Assembly (NCBI RefSeq): GCF_014648855.1
Contig: NZ_BMRX01000004.1
Coordinates: forward strand, 124,001 to 188,000
Reading direction: 5' to 3'
Origin: Streptomyces parvulus
GTDB lineage: Bacteria; Actinomycetota; Actinomycetes; Streptomycetales; Streptomycetaceae
Length of the DNA: 64,000 nucleotides
Positions 11,402 through 20,158 of this stretch are shown here, piece by piece. The first letter of the stretch is position 1; every line of letters starts with the position of its first letter. The notes beneath the pieces are model-generated. The model had not been told where the DNA came from. It searched no databases and worked only from the letters and a program-made list of their open reading frames with translations. The position numbers and the translations under genes were made by a program.

Positions 11402-11581
11402 GGCGGCACCCTCGACTCAGGAGACCGCGACCTCGGCCGCACGGACGCCGCCGTGTTCCAGGCGCTGGTCGCGTCGCCCGAGGCCCGCGAGCGCCTGGCG
11501 CACCTGACCGGCCGGGGCCTGCAGACACCCGGGCCGCTCGAACGCGACCTCGGCAGGGCCGTGGCGGAGTTCCACCGCTGA
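11381..11581 (+). CDS. Small hypothetical protein, possibly a gene remnant
   Basis: 66 residues, with a helical, well-composed C-terminal half (VFQALVASPEARERLAHLTG). The ATG and the first few codons (MIHTTGP) are supplied by the right arm of the inverted-repeat element, and there is no ribosome-binding site of its own. It could be a real small gene or the 3' end of an older gene whose start was replaced by the element. No family is recognised. Confidence 0.35.
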   Translation: MIHTTGPGGTLDSGDRDLGRTDAAVFQALVASPEARERLAHLTGRGLQTPGPLERDLGRAVAEFHR

Positions 11582-11686
11582 CCTCCACGCCCCCGGCCCG
11601 CCTCGGGTGATCGGCGGGACTCCATGCGCCCGGTCTTCAGCTACCCGGTGGCACAGTCCGCTTCCAGGCCCCGGCCGCCGTGCGCG

Positions 11687-13396
11687 TCAGGCGTAGGCGC
11701 CGGACAGTGCCTCCACGCGCTGCCAGACGCGGGCCGAGCGGGCCTCGTCCACGACCGGGCGGCGGACGGCGGCGAGGGCCCAGTCCTGCTGCCGTGCGGT
11801 GGCGGAGTCCTTGCCGTGGAGGTCGACGGCGTGGCCCGAGAAATCGCGTACGAGGACGGCGAACAGCTCGTCCAGCACGTCGTCGTCGAGACCGGCCGCC
11901 TCGGCCTGCTCCAGGATGAGCTGGGCGTGCACCACGAGGGCGAAGAGCTGGCCGACCGCGAGCAGGAGGTCGAGGTCCCGGCTCTGGTCCTCGTCGGGCG
12001 CGGCCTTCGTCGCGAACTCGCACAGCGCGTCGGCCTGTTCGCGGAACCGTGCCACGTTGGGGACGGCGGCGTACGCCTCGAACGCCGTGCGCCAGTCGTG
12101 GAACCTGACCGAGCCGAGCCCCCGGGCCGGGCCCTGGCGGAAGAGGAAGGTGTCGTCGGCCGCGTCGAGCCGGGCCGGCACGCTCGGCCGGTCGACGGGG
12201 TCGAGCAGGTGGTTGCGCATGAACTTGAGGATCAGCGCGAGGTTGACGTGCACCGTGCCCTCCAGCTTGGGCAGGCCCCGGATCTCCACCGCGGCCTGGG
12301 CGAAGTAGGTGTCCTTCTCGAAGCCCTTGGCCGCGATGACGTCCCACATCAGGTCGATGACCTTCTCGCCCTCGGTGGTGACCTTCATCTTGGTCATCGG
12401 GTTGAAGAGGAGGTAGCGGCGGTCGTCCGGGCCGGCCGTGCGGAAGTAGTCGACGGCGCGGTCGCTGAACAGCTTCATGCCGACGAGGCGCACGTAGGCG
12501 TCGATCAGTTCGCGGCGCACATGGGGGAAGGCGGTGACGGGGCGGCCGTAGAGGATGCGGTTGTGAGCGTGGGTGACGGCCTCGTACATGGCGTGTTCGC
12601 AGATGCCGATCGAGGCGGTGCAGAGGTTGAACTTGCCGACGTTGACGGTGTTGAGGGCGGCGTCGAAGGCGGCCCGTCCGGTGTGCAGGACGTCCTCGGG
12701 GCCGACGGGGTAGTCGTCGAGGCGGAACTCGCTGACGTACTTGGAGGAGTCGACGACGTTCTTGACCAGGTGGTAGGCGGGGTGGCGGCTGTCGGCGGCG
12801 AAGAAGACGTAGCCGTCCGGGCCGTCGACGTCGGTGCGGCGGCCGAAGACGGAGACGAGTCCGGCGGCGTTGCCGTTGCCGATGTAGTACTTGGAGCCGG
12901 TCGCGCGGAAGCCTCCCGTGCCGTCGGGTTGGAGCAGCATGTCGGTGGAGTAGATGTCGGCGCCGTGGCTCTTCTCGGAGAGGCCGAAGGCGAACACCTC
13001 GCCCTGCTGGAGGAGTTCGGCCGCGCGGCCGCGGGCGGCGGCGTTGTCGCTCTGCCAGACGGGGCCGAGGCCGAGGATGGTGACCTGCCAGGCGTACCAG
13101 TAGTCGAGGCCGTAGAAGCCGAGGATCTCGTTGAGGGCGGCGATCCGCGCGGTGTCCCAGCGCTGGTCCGGCCGGTCGCCCTCGGCCGCCGGGGTGAGGA
13201 AGGTGGCGAACAGGCCCTCCTTCGCGACGAAGGCGAGGAAGTCCTCCAGCCAGACGCGGGAGCGGTAGTCCTCGGTCAGCCTGCGCTTGCCGCGCGCCTC
13301 GAACCAGTCGACGGTGGCGCGCAGCAGCCTGCGCGTCTCCGGGTCGAAGTGCGCGGGGTCGTAGGTGCGCGGGTTGAACAGGAACTGGTCGGCCAT
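11687..13396 (-). CDS. Acyl-CoA dehydrogenase/oxidase family flavoprotein
   Basis: 569 residues, longer than a classical acyl-CoA dehydrogenase (about 380). The middle domain has FGLSEKSHGADIYSTDM and the C-terminal helices include VNVGKFNLCTASIGICEHAMYEA. It should use FAD to oxidise an acyl-CoA or similar thioester in the cytoplasm; the substrate is not evident. The ATG at 13396 precedes the conserved start MADQFLFNPRTYDP. Its PadR-type regulator lies 68 bases upstream on the same strand and probably represses both genes from the palindrome at 14044. Confidence 0.85.
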   Translation of the reverse strand: MADQFLFNPRTYDPAHFDPETRRLLRATVDWFEARGKRRLTEDYRSRVWLEDFLAFVAKEGLFATFLTPAAEGDRPDQRWDTARIAALNEILGFYGLDYWYAWQVTILGLGPVWQSDNAAARGRAAELLQQGEVFAFGLSEKSHGADIYSTDMLLQPDGTGGFRATGSKYYIGNGNAAGLVSVFGRRTDVDGPDGYVFFAADSRHPAYHLVKNVVDSSKYVSEFRLDDYPVGPEDVLHTGRAAFDAALNTVNVGKFNLCTASIGICEHAMYEAVTHAHNRILYGRPVTAFPHVRRELIDAYVRLVGMKLFSDRAVDYFRTAGPDDRRYLLFNPMTKMKVTTEGEKVIDLMWDVIAAKGFEKDTYFAQAAVEIRGLPKLEGTVHVNLALILKFMRNHLLDPVDRPSVPARLDAADDTFLFRQGPARGLGSVRFHDWRTAFEAYAAVPNVARFREQADALCEFATKAAPDEDQSRDLDLLLAVGQLFALVVHAQLILEQAEAAGLDDDVLDELFAVLVRDFSGHAVDLHGKDSATARQQDWALAAVRRPVVDEARSARVWQRVEALSGAYA

Positions 13397-13464
13397 GAGG
13401 GTGCCTTCCGGGTCGTACGGTGTGGGTGACGGACGGGTCTCCGGTGCCTGGGGGCGCCGGGGTC

Positions 13465-14031
13465 TCAGGTGCGGGGCGTGGCGGTGCGGAGCCGGTGGAG
13501 GGTGTCGAGGACATCGTCGAGCCAGGCGATGGTCATGCGCTCGTAGGCGATGCCGCCGCGCAGGACGGCGTGCTGGAGTTCGCCGCCCGCGTCCAGGGGG
13601 CGCGGCGCCTCGGGGCCGGTGAAGTCCCGCAGCTCGCCGGTGAGGTAGCGCCCGAGCCGGTCGTCGTGGGCCTTGCGGTGGCGCTCGACCTCCGAGATCA
13701 GTGCGGCCGGGTCGTCGAAGGCCGCGCCCCGGATCTTCACGGCGAGTTCGTGCCGCACGCTCTCCGGTTCGATCGGTTCGTGCAGCCACGCGGTCAGCGC
13801 CGCGCGGCCGGGCGCCGCCACGGAGTACTCCTTCTTGTCCGGCCGCCCCCGCTGCGGCACCTCGCGCACGTGCAGCAGGCCGGCGCCCTCCATCCGGCCG
13901 AGGACGCGGTAGATCTGCTGGTGGGTCGCGGTCCAGAAGTATCCGATGGACCGTTCGAACCGGCGCGCGAGTTCGTAACCCGAGCCCGGCTTCTCCAGCA
14001 GCGAGACGAGGATCGCGTGTTCGAGCGCCAT
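13465..14031 (-). CDS. PadR-family transcriptional regulator
   Basis: 188 residues. The N-terminal winged helix is of PadR type (LEHAILVSLLEKPGSGYELARRF, then IYRVLGRMEGAGLL and the wing KKEYSVAAPGRAAL), and the C-terminal half is the PadR/Vir helical dimerisation domain. Such regulators usually repress neighbouring detoxification or catabolic genes. A perfect palindrome begins 12 bases upstream of its start codon, and the acyl-CoA dehydrogenase gene follows directly, so autoregulation and control of that enzyme are likely. Confidence 0.88.
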   Translation of the reverse strand: MALEHAILVSLLEKPGSGYELARRFERSIGYFWTATHQQIYRVLGRMEGAGLLHVREVPQRGRPDKKEYSVAAPGRAALTAWLHEPIEPESVRHELAVKIRGAAFDDPAALISEVERHRKAHDDRLGRYLTGELRDFTGPEAPRPLDAGGELQHAVLRGGIAYERMTIAWLDDVLDTLHRLRTATPRT

Positions 14032-14043
14032 ACCCCGATCCTT

Positions 14044-14063
14044 CTATGCAACTTGTTGCATAG
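14044..14063. promoter_or_regulatory. PadR operator palindrome
   Basis: A perfect 9+2+9 palindrome, CTATGCAAC-TT-GTTGCATAG, 12 bases upstream of the PadR start codon. The ATGCAA(C) half-sites resemble known PadR/LmrR-type operators. Its AT content is conspicuous against the 70+% GC background. It probably overlaps the PadR promoter. Confidence 0.65.
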
Positions 14064-14273
14064 ACAAGACGGCGAGTCCGGATGAGACGCGCCTCACCCC
14101 CCGGCAAGAAGGCGGGGCGGCCCACGAGGTTGCGGACACCGTCCGCACTCCGCCACGCCCCCTCCGCAAAACGACGCGGCAGTAGGCGTGTTGAGTCCCA
14201 TCACGGGCATTCGGCTCGAAAGCCGGACGTCGAGTGACGGCGGCGGAGAGCCTTTGAGGAGATGGGGATTCAC

Positions 14274-15173
14274 ATGCGGAGCAGGGGGATGAAGGCCGGC
14301 GCGATCGGGACCGCCGCCGTCATGGCGAGCGTGGTGCTGGCCGGCTGCGGGGGCGACAGCGACCCGAAGACCGAGGGCAAGGGCGACAAGGGCAAGGACG
14401 CGGCGGCGAGCGCGAGTGCGAGCGACGCCGGCTCGGGCGGGGGCGGCCAGGGGCAGGACACGAAGGCGGTCCGGGCGGCCTACGACAAGACGGCCGAGGC
14501 CGGTTCCGCCCGTATGACGATCGACATGAAGCTCACCGCCGGCGAGCAGCGGATCGCGACCGACGGCGAGGGCACGCTCGACCTCGCCGAGGGCAACAGC
14601 GTGATGACCGTCATGGCGGAGAACAAGAAGATCGAGCAGCGCGTGGTCGACCAGGTCCTCTACCAGAAGATCCCCGGTCAGGAGGCGGGCGGCAAGCCCT
14701 GGATCAAGATCGATCTGAAGAAGGTCGCCCAGCAGCAGGGCCTGGGCAACCAGCAGATCGGCGACCCGGCCCAGACCGCCGCCTACGCCAAGGCGATCAC
14801 CGACAAGGACGTCAGCAAGGTCGGTACCGAGAAGATCGACGGCGCCGACACCACCCACTACCGGGTCTCGGTCGACGTGGCCGAGCTGCCCGGCGGCGAG
14901 ATGATGCGCCAGCAGCTCGGCCCGACCCTGCCCATGCAGGTGTGGCTGGACGACGACGGGCGGCTGCGGCGCCAGCAGATCGACATGACCGTCAAGGCCC
15001 CGGCCTCCGCGTCCGCGAAGCCCGAGGGCGGCTCCGCCCCCAAGGAGCTGAAGATGAGCACGGTCATGAACTTCTCGGACTTCGGCACCGAGGTCGACGC
15101 CGAGGCACCGCCCGCCGGCGAGGTCACCGACATGACCGAGCAGGCCCTCCAGGGCAGCGGCCAGCAGGGCTGA
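14274..15173 (+). CDS. Secreted lipoprotein (LppX/LprAFG-like)
   Basis: About 299 residues. A signal peptide ends in the lipobox VLAGC, followed by a low-complexity Ser/Asp/Gly/Lys spacer and then a beta-rich domain. The domain features (ARMTIDMKLTAGEQ, DGEGTLDLAEG, YLxDxxxLPMQVWLDDDGRLRR-like pattern) are those of the LppX/LprG fold that binds lipids outside the cell. ATG 14274 is used; ATG 14262 abuts gaggag with no spacing. The protein should be anchored to the outer face of the membrane. It is a single gene, with a LacI regulator downstream. Confidence 0.75.
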   Translation: MRSRGMKAGAIGTAAVMASVVLAGCGGDSDPKTEGKGDKGKDAAASASASDAGSGGGGQGQDTKAVRAAYDKTAEAGSARMTIDMKLTAGEQRIATDGEGTLDLAEGNSVMTVMAENKKIEQRVVDQVLYQKIPGQEAGGKPWIKIDLKKVAQQQGLGNQQIGDPAQTAAYAKAITDKDVSKVGTEKIDGADTTHYRVSVDVAELPGGEMMRQQLGPTLPMQVWLDDDGRLRRQQIDMTVKAPASASAKPEGGSAPKELKMSTVMNFSDFGTEVDAEAPPAGEVTDMTEQALQGSGQQG

Positions 15174-15279
15174 CGGGCACCTCGCGCCGGGCACCGGCCG
15201 GGCGGACGCCCGGTGCCCGGCGCGGTCGGGGAAGATGGCCCGGTACGCCCTTCCCCGCCAGTGAGGAGAGTCCGCGCGG

Positions 15280-16338
15280 ATGACCGCTTCCGCCTCCGGC
15301 CCGAGACAGCCCACCATCGCGGACGTCGCCCGCGTCGCGGGGGTCTCCCGGACGACCGTGTCCCACGCCCTCAACGGACTGGGGAAGGTCGACCCGCGCA
15401 CCCGCGAACGCGTCAGGCAGGCGGCAGCGGAGCTGGGTTACCGCCCCAACCTCCGGGCCCAGCGGCTGCGCCGCGGCGAGGCGAAGGCGATCGCGCTGGC
15501 GTCGTCGATGCCGTTCGCGGTGGCGGGCGGCCCCTCACGGCTCGGCTTCTACATGGAGGTCGCGGCGGCCGCGGCGGAGAGCGCCCTCTCGCACGGCTTC
15601 GCCCTCGTCCTCGTACCGCCCGTCCGGTCGGGTTCGGCGCTGTACTCCGTGGACATCGACGGCGCCATCGTGGTCGAGCCGGACGCCGCCGACGCCGCCG
15701 CGGCGCAACTGCGCGAGCGCGGACTGCCGTACGTGGCGCTCGGCAGGCCCATGGCGCCGGACGAGGACGTCCCGTACGTGGATCTGCGCGGCGGGCGGGT
15801 GACCGAACTGCTCCTGCGGCACCTGCACGAACAGGGCGCCGCCCGCCCGGCGCTGATCGTCGGATCGGGTTCCCGGCACTCGACCGTCGACGCGGTCGCC
15901 GCCTACGAACGCGTGGCCGCCGAACGGGGCTGGACGCCCGTCGTGGCGCGGGTCCCCGAGGCGGGTGGCGAGCAGGCGGGCTACGAGGCCTGCGCGGCGC
16001 TGCTCGCCGAGCACCCCGGGACCGACGCGGTGTGCGCGATGGTGGACGCCTTCGCCGTGGGCGCGGTCCGGGCCGTCCGGGACAGCGGGCGGTCCGTACC
16101 GGACGACGTCATGGTGGCCACCCGCTACGACGGTCTGCGCGCCCGCACCTGCGAACCGCCCTTGACGGCGGTCGACCTGCACCTGGAGCGGGCCGCTTCG
16201 GACGCCGTCGACCTGCTGCTGCGCAGATTGCGCGGAGACACCGCCGCACCGACGGTCGCCGTGTCCCCGGAACCGGCCGTGATCGCCCGCGCGTCGTCGC
16301 TGCGGAACCGGGAGGCGGGAGGGGACCGGAGCCGCTGA
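15280..16338 (+). CDS. LacI-family transcriptional regulator
   Basis: 352 residues. The N-terminal helix-turn-helix TIADVARVAGVSRTTVSHALN and hinge YRPNLRAQRLRRG are classic LacI, followed by a periplasmic-binding-protein-like effector domain. It is convergent with the TSUP/amidohydrolase/NCS2 operon. The CCAAATCGATTTGG repeats at the head of that operon have the central CpG and flanking A/T tract expected of LacI-family operators, so this protein is the likely regulator of base uptake and deamination genes. That assignment is inference. Confidence 0.85.
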   Translation: MTASASGPRQPTIADVARVAGVSRTTVSHALNGLGKVDPRTRERVRQAAAELGYRPNLRAQRLRRGEAKAIALASSMPFAVAGGPSRLGFYMEVAAAAAESALSHGFALVLVPPVRSGSALYSVDIDGAIVVEPDAADAAAAQLRERGLPYVALGRPMAPDEDVPYVDLRGGRVTELLLRHLHEQGAARPALIVGSGSRHSTVDAVAAYERVAAERGWTPVVARVPEAGGEQAGYEACAALLAEHPGTDAVCAMVDAFAVGAVRAVRDSGRSVPDDVMVATRYDGLRARTCEPPLTAVDLHLERAASDAVDLLLRRLRGDTAAPTVAVSPEPAVIARASSLRNREAGGDRSR

Positions 16339-16374
16339 CGCTCTCCGGTCCGCTCCCCTCCAGCGGGCCGCGGT

Positions 16375-17085
16375 TCAGAACCCGAGCAGCAGCACCACCC
16401 CCGACACCAGCGCGAACACCAGCACGCACAACCGCATCCTGCGGGCGTCCAGGCGGTGGTGCACCAGGTGGCTGAGCCAGGCCCCCAGCGCGATCGCCGG
16501 CAGAACGGCCACCGCCCAGCCCAGCTGGGCGGCCTCCGCCTTCCCCGTGGCGAACAGCAGCGCCAGCGAGGCGACCTCGCCCACCAGGAAGCAGGCGGCC
16601 ACGGTCGAGCGGAGTTCGGACGGTGACCGGTGCTGGTAGACCAGGGCGAGCGGCGGTCCGCCGACGCCGGTGGCCGTCTCCGTCAGCCCCGTCACCGCGC
16701 CCGCCCCGACGTAGGCGGCCCGGCCGGGGGTGAACACGGGCGCGGCCAGGCTCACCACGGCCGCGAGCAGCGTCGCGCCGCCCACGAACACGCCGAGGCT
16801 GCGCTCCGGGATCAACCACAGCAGCGCCAGTCCCGCGGGCGTGGCGGCGAGCCGCGCCCCGGTGATCCAGCCCGCGCCCCGCAGATCGAGCGAGGCCCGT
16901 TCGCGCCAGGCGACGTACAGGTTGAGCGGGATCATCGCGGCCAGGACGAAGACCGGGACCAGGCCGGGGGCGAGGAAGCCGGCCACGGGTGCGACGACCA
17001 GCGCGAAGCCGAGTCCGCTGCTGCCCTGGACGAAGGCGGCCACGACCACGGTCGCCGCGAGGGCGGCCAGCGCCGGCCAGCTCAC
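16375..17085 (-). CDS. TSUP-family (TauE/SafE) membrane exporter
   Basis: 236 residues with seven to eight hydrophobic helices and the TSUP-type repeated glycine-rich motifs (FVQGSSGLGFALVVAP, and GLTETATGVGGPPLALVYQ in the second half). Family members export sulfite, sulfoacetate or other organic anions. GTG 17085 overlaps the amidohydrolase stop by four bases (GTGA), making it the last gene of the three-gene operon. In that context it may export a by-product of base degradation, but the substrate is unknown. Confidence 0.8.
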   Translation of the reverse strand: MSWPALAALAATVVVAAFVQGSSGLGFALVVAPVAGFLAPGLVPVFVLAAMIPLNLYVAWRERASLDLRGAGWITGARLAATPAGLALLWLIPERSLGVFVGGATLLAAVVSLAAPVFTPGRAAYVGAGAVTGLTETATGVGGPPLALVYQHRSPSELRSTVAACFLVGEVASLALLFATGKAEAAQLGWAVAVLPAIALGAWLSHLVHHRLDARRMRLCVLVFALVSGVVLLLGF

Positions 17086-18488
17086 AGGATCACCGTCCGC
17101 TCCTGCCGCGCCCGTGCCTCGGTGGAGGTCGGGTGCGCCCGCTCGACGCGCGCCGCGCCCACCGCGGCCCGCGCCAGTTCGGTAGCGCGGCGCACCAGCG
17201 CGTCCCCGTCCCAGTCGGTGGGCCGGCCGTGCCACATGCGCAGACGCCCGGCGACGAAGACCGCGGTGATCTGGTCGCGGTTGCCGCGCCGCACCAGCTC
17301 CCACGGCAGGTCCCAGGAGAGCGCCAGTTCGGGGGTGGCGACGTCGACGAGGAGGAAGTCCGCCGCCCTGCCCGGCGCGACAGTGCCGGTGCGGGCGCCG
17401 AGCCCCACGGCGTCCGCTCCCCCGCGCGTGGCGTGCTCCAGCCAGGTCCAGCCGGCGCCGCACGAGGAGTCGCCGGTGGTCAGCCCGTACGCCAGTCGCT
17501 GGGCGAACTCGGCGGCCTCCGCGAGCCGGAAGCCGTCGCCTCGGGTGCCGTCGGTGCCGAGGCCGACGCGGACACCGCGTTCGGTCATGTCGGTGGCGGC
17601 GGCGACCGCGTTGCCCTTCCACGCGCTGGCGACCGGGTTGTAGCTGACGGCGGTGCCCGTGGCGGCGAGCAGGGACAGTTCGCGCGGGGTGAGCATCGTG
17701 GCGTGCGCGGCGAGCAGTTGCGGGCCGAGGGCGCCGACGCGGTGCAGGTGTTCGAGGGGGCGCAGTCCGTGGCGCAGGAGGGAGCGTTCGACGCCGGCGA
17801 GGTGTTCGTTGACGTGGATCTGGACGACGGCGCCCGCCTCGGCCGCCAGGCGGGCGGTGGCGCGCAGGGTGCTCTCGGTGGCGGCCTCGGGGATGGAGAC
17901 GGCGAGCGAGGGATGGACGAGCGGATCCCCGGCGTAGCGGGCGAGGTGCTTCTCGGCCTCGTCGAGGACGGCCGGGCCGCTGCCGGGCTCGCGGTCGGCG
18001 TCGTTGCAGACGAGCCCCAGGACGCAGCGGACCCCCGCGTCCCGCGCCGCCGAGGCGACCACCTCCACGTCGACGCCGGCGCGCGTGCCGGCGTCGGCAA
18101 CGGTGGTGAATCCGCCGCGCAGCGCCTCGTAGCAGGCGAGTTTGGCCGCGGTGTGGGCCGACTCCTCGTCCAGCGCGCCTTCCAGCGGCACCCAGACCCG
18201 GCGGAAGATCTCCGACGGCTCCCCGAAGGCGAGGGCGGCGCCGAAGCTCTGGGTGAGGTGGTGGTGGGCGTCGACGAAGCCGGGCATCAGCAGGTGACCG
18301 GGGAGGCGTACGGGGTCGAGTCCCGGACGGGCGGCCGCCAGTTCCGCCGCCGGTCCCACGGCCCGGAAGGTGCCGTCCTCGACGAGTACGGCGTACCCGT
18401 CGGCGGGCCCTTCGGGCAGCAGGACGGCGTCCGGGGCGAGCAGCAGGGGTCCCGGGCCGGCGAGGGGGGCGCGGTCGAGTGGGTTCAT
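17082..18488 (-). CDS. Amidohydrolase (8-oxoguanine/cytosine deaminase type)
   Basis: 468 residues of the metal-dependent amidohydrolase superfamily. Metal ligands are visible in FVDAHHHLTQ, in VQIHVNEH, in LLAAHATML and in the late Asp of GLGTDGTRGD. The pattern is that of the ATZ/TRZ branch containing 8-oxoguanine deaminase. It overlaps the NCS2 permease gene by four bases (ATGA) and the TSUP gene by four bases (GTGA). Import by a nucleobase permease followed by hydrolytic deamination is the simplest reading. The exact purine or pyrimidine is not determined. Confidence 0.8.
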   Translation of the reverse strand: MNPLDRAPLAGPGPLLLAPDAVLLPEGPADGYAVLVEDGTFRAVGPAAELAAARPGLDPVRLPGHLLMPGFVDAHHHLTQSFGAALAFGEPSEIFRRVWVPLEGALDEESAHTAAKLACYEALRGGFTTVADAGTRAGVDVEVVASAARDAGVRCVLGLVCNDADREPGSGPAVLDEAEKHLARYAGDPLVHPSLAVSIPEAATESTLRATARLAAEAGAVVQIHVNEHLAGVERSLLRHGLRPLEHLHRVGALGPQLLAAHATMLTPRELSLLAATGTAVSYNPVASAWKGNAVAAATDMTERGVRVGLGTDGTRGDGFRLAEAAEFAQRLAYGLTTGDSSCGAGWTWLEHATRGGADAVGLGARTGTVAPGRAADFLLVDVATPELALSWDLPWELVRRGNRDQITAVFVAGRLRMWHGRPTDWDGDALVRRATELARAAVGAARVERAHPTSTEARARQERTVIL

Positions 18489-19936
18489 CGGTCGCTTTCT
18501 GTGCGGGTGCGGGTCAGGCGGGCGACGACGCCCGGCCTGACGTGGTGGAAGAGGACGTTGAGCACGGCGGCGACGCAGGCGCCGACGGCGACGCCGCTTT
18601 CGAGCAGGATGCGCACGTTGGGCGGGAACCCGCCGTAGACGCCGGGGACGAGGATGGGCAGCAGTCCGAGCGCGAGGGCGACGGCCACGACGAAGGTGCT
18701 GGTGTGGCGGTCGAGGTCGGACCGGCCGAGCATCTGGACGCCGAGCACGGTGATGACCCCGAAGACGATCATGGCGGTGCCGCCGACGACCGGGGACGGG
18801 ATCACGCTGATGGCGTGGGTGACGGGAGCCAGCAGTCCGACGGCGACCAGGACGACGCCGGCCACCGCGGTGACGAAGCGGCTGCGGACGCCGGTGACGC
18901 GGACGATTCCGATGTTCTCTCCGCTGGTGACCATGAGGGGCAGGCCGAAGAAGCCGCCGAACAGCGAGGTGAGGGCGTCGCCGCGGATCGTCTTCGGGAC
19001 GTCGGTGCGCTTGTCGATCGCCTTGCCCACGGCTTCGGCGTTGATGACGGTCTGCCCGGTGGCCTCGGCCATGGAGGCCAGGCTGTAGAGCATCAGCGGC
19101 AGCGCGGCGAGCAGGTTGAACTCCGGTGCGCCGAAGGGCATCAGGTGCGGCAGGGTGACCAGTTGGCCGTCGGTGAGGGATCCGGCGTGGATGGCGCCCG
19201 TCGCCGCGGCGAGGGCGGTGCCCGCCAGCAGGCCGAGCATGACGGCGAGTTGGCGCATGACGCCGGTGAAGAGCAGGTAGAAGACGACGGTGAACCCGAT
19301 GGTGGCCATGCCCAGCCCCAGGTTCCCCGGGTCGGCGAAACCGGGCGAGCCGGGCGGACCCGTGACGAGGACCGCGCCGACCTTCACCAGGTTGACGCCC
19401 ACGATCACGATCATCGTGCCGATGACGAGTGCGGGGAAGAAGGCCAGCAGCCGTGAGAACACCGGCAGTACGACGAAGCAGAACAGCGCGGTGAGGATGA
19501 CGGCGCCGCCGGCCGTGGGCAGGCCGTGCTGCTCGGCGATGGCCAGGAAGAGGATGAGCGGGGCGCCGCCCGGCAGCATGACGAACGGCAGCCGGGGCCC
19601 GAACCTCCAGGGGCCGAGGGACTGGATCAGGGAGCCGGCGCCGGAGAGCACGAAGGCGGCGGAGAGCAGGTCGACGGTGAGACCGTCGTCCAGGCCCAGG
19701 GTGGCGCTCATGAGGAAGACCGCGGATATCGGGGTGGCCGCCATCACGAGGACGTGCTGGACGCCGAAGAGCAGGATGCGGTGGAACGGCCGCGACTCGT
19801 CCACGGGATGGACGCCGTCGCGTGTACCGGGGTCCGGCGCGGACTCCGGTTCGCCGGCGGGTTCGGCCGCTCCGGGCCGCGGGGGTCGGTCGGTACGTCC
19901 GGCCTTCGTCGGCCGGCTCTGGTGGGCACTGGTCAC
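18485..19936 (-). CDS. NCS2-family nucleobase:cation symporter
   Basis: 483 residues. A polar N-terminus of about 45 residues precedes 12-14 membrane helices of the NCS2/uracil-xanthine permease fold. The signature is present around FQHVLVMAATPISAVF-like sequence (LLFGVQHVLVMAATPIS) and in helix 10 as TSGENIGIVRVTGV. The GTG at 19936 follows ggag. It is first in an overlapping operon with the deaminase and TSUP genes and is probably controlled through the double palindrome 65 bases upstream. It should import a purine-type base. Confidence 0.87.
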   Translation of the reverse strand: MTSAHQSRPTKAGRTDRPPRPGAAEPAGEPESAPDPGTRDGVHPVDESRPFHRILLFGVQHVLVMAATPISAVFLMSATLGLDDGLTVDLLSAAFVLSGAGSLIQSLGPWRFGPRLPFVMLPGGAPLILFLAIAEQHGLPTAGGAVILTALFCFVVLPVFSRLLAFFPALVIGTMIVIVGVNLVKVGAVLVTGPPGSPGFADPGNLGLGMATIGFTVVFYLLFTGVMRQLAVMLGLLAGTALAAATGAIHAGSLTDGQLVTLPHLMPFGAPEFNLLAALPLMLYSLASMAEATGQTVINAEAVGKAIDKRTDVPKTIRGDALTSLFGGFFGLPLMVTSGENIGIVRVTGVRSRFVTAVAGVVLVAVGLLAPVTHAISVIPSPVVGGTAMIVFGVITVLGVQMLGRSDLDRHTSTFVVAVALALGLLPILVPGVYGGFPPNVRILLESGVAVGACVAAVLNVLFHHVRPGVVARLTRTRTESDR

Positions 19937-20000
19937 GTTGGACTCCGTTCGGCCTGCAGCACGCTCGGGGTGGAACAGCGATCCGGCCCTGGACGGAGAG

Positions 20001-20028
20001 CCAAATCGATTTGGCCAAATCGATTTGG
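20001..20028. promoter_or_regulatory. Double LacI-type operator
   Basis: Two directly abutting copies of the perfect 14-base palindrome CCAAATCGATTTGG (20001-20014 and 20015-20028). The central CG with flanking A/T tract matches LacI-family operator architecture. It lies between the divergent NCS2 permease (start 65 bases away) and GlpP-family gene (start 131 bases away). The candidate regulator is the LacI protein encoded at 15280-16338. Confidence 0.7.
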
Positions 20029-20158
20029 CCGCCAGTATGGGAGGCCCGCGAGCGCGCGTCAAGGAGCGTGCCGCAGGGCTGCGGGAGACCGGACGCCGAG
20101 GTCCGGGCCGCGCGTCCTACCCTGGGAGGACACCGCCTGCCTCTGCTAGGAGCGCACC

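Noticed and set aside
13420..14085. Plus-strand reading frame opposite the PadR gene
   Set aside because: The minus strand has clear PadR helix-turn-helix motifs, a start codon near its own operator, and proper context. The plus-strand frame is a shadow.
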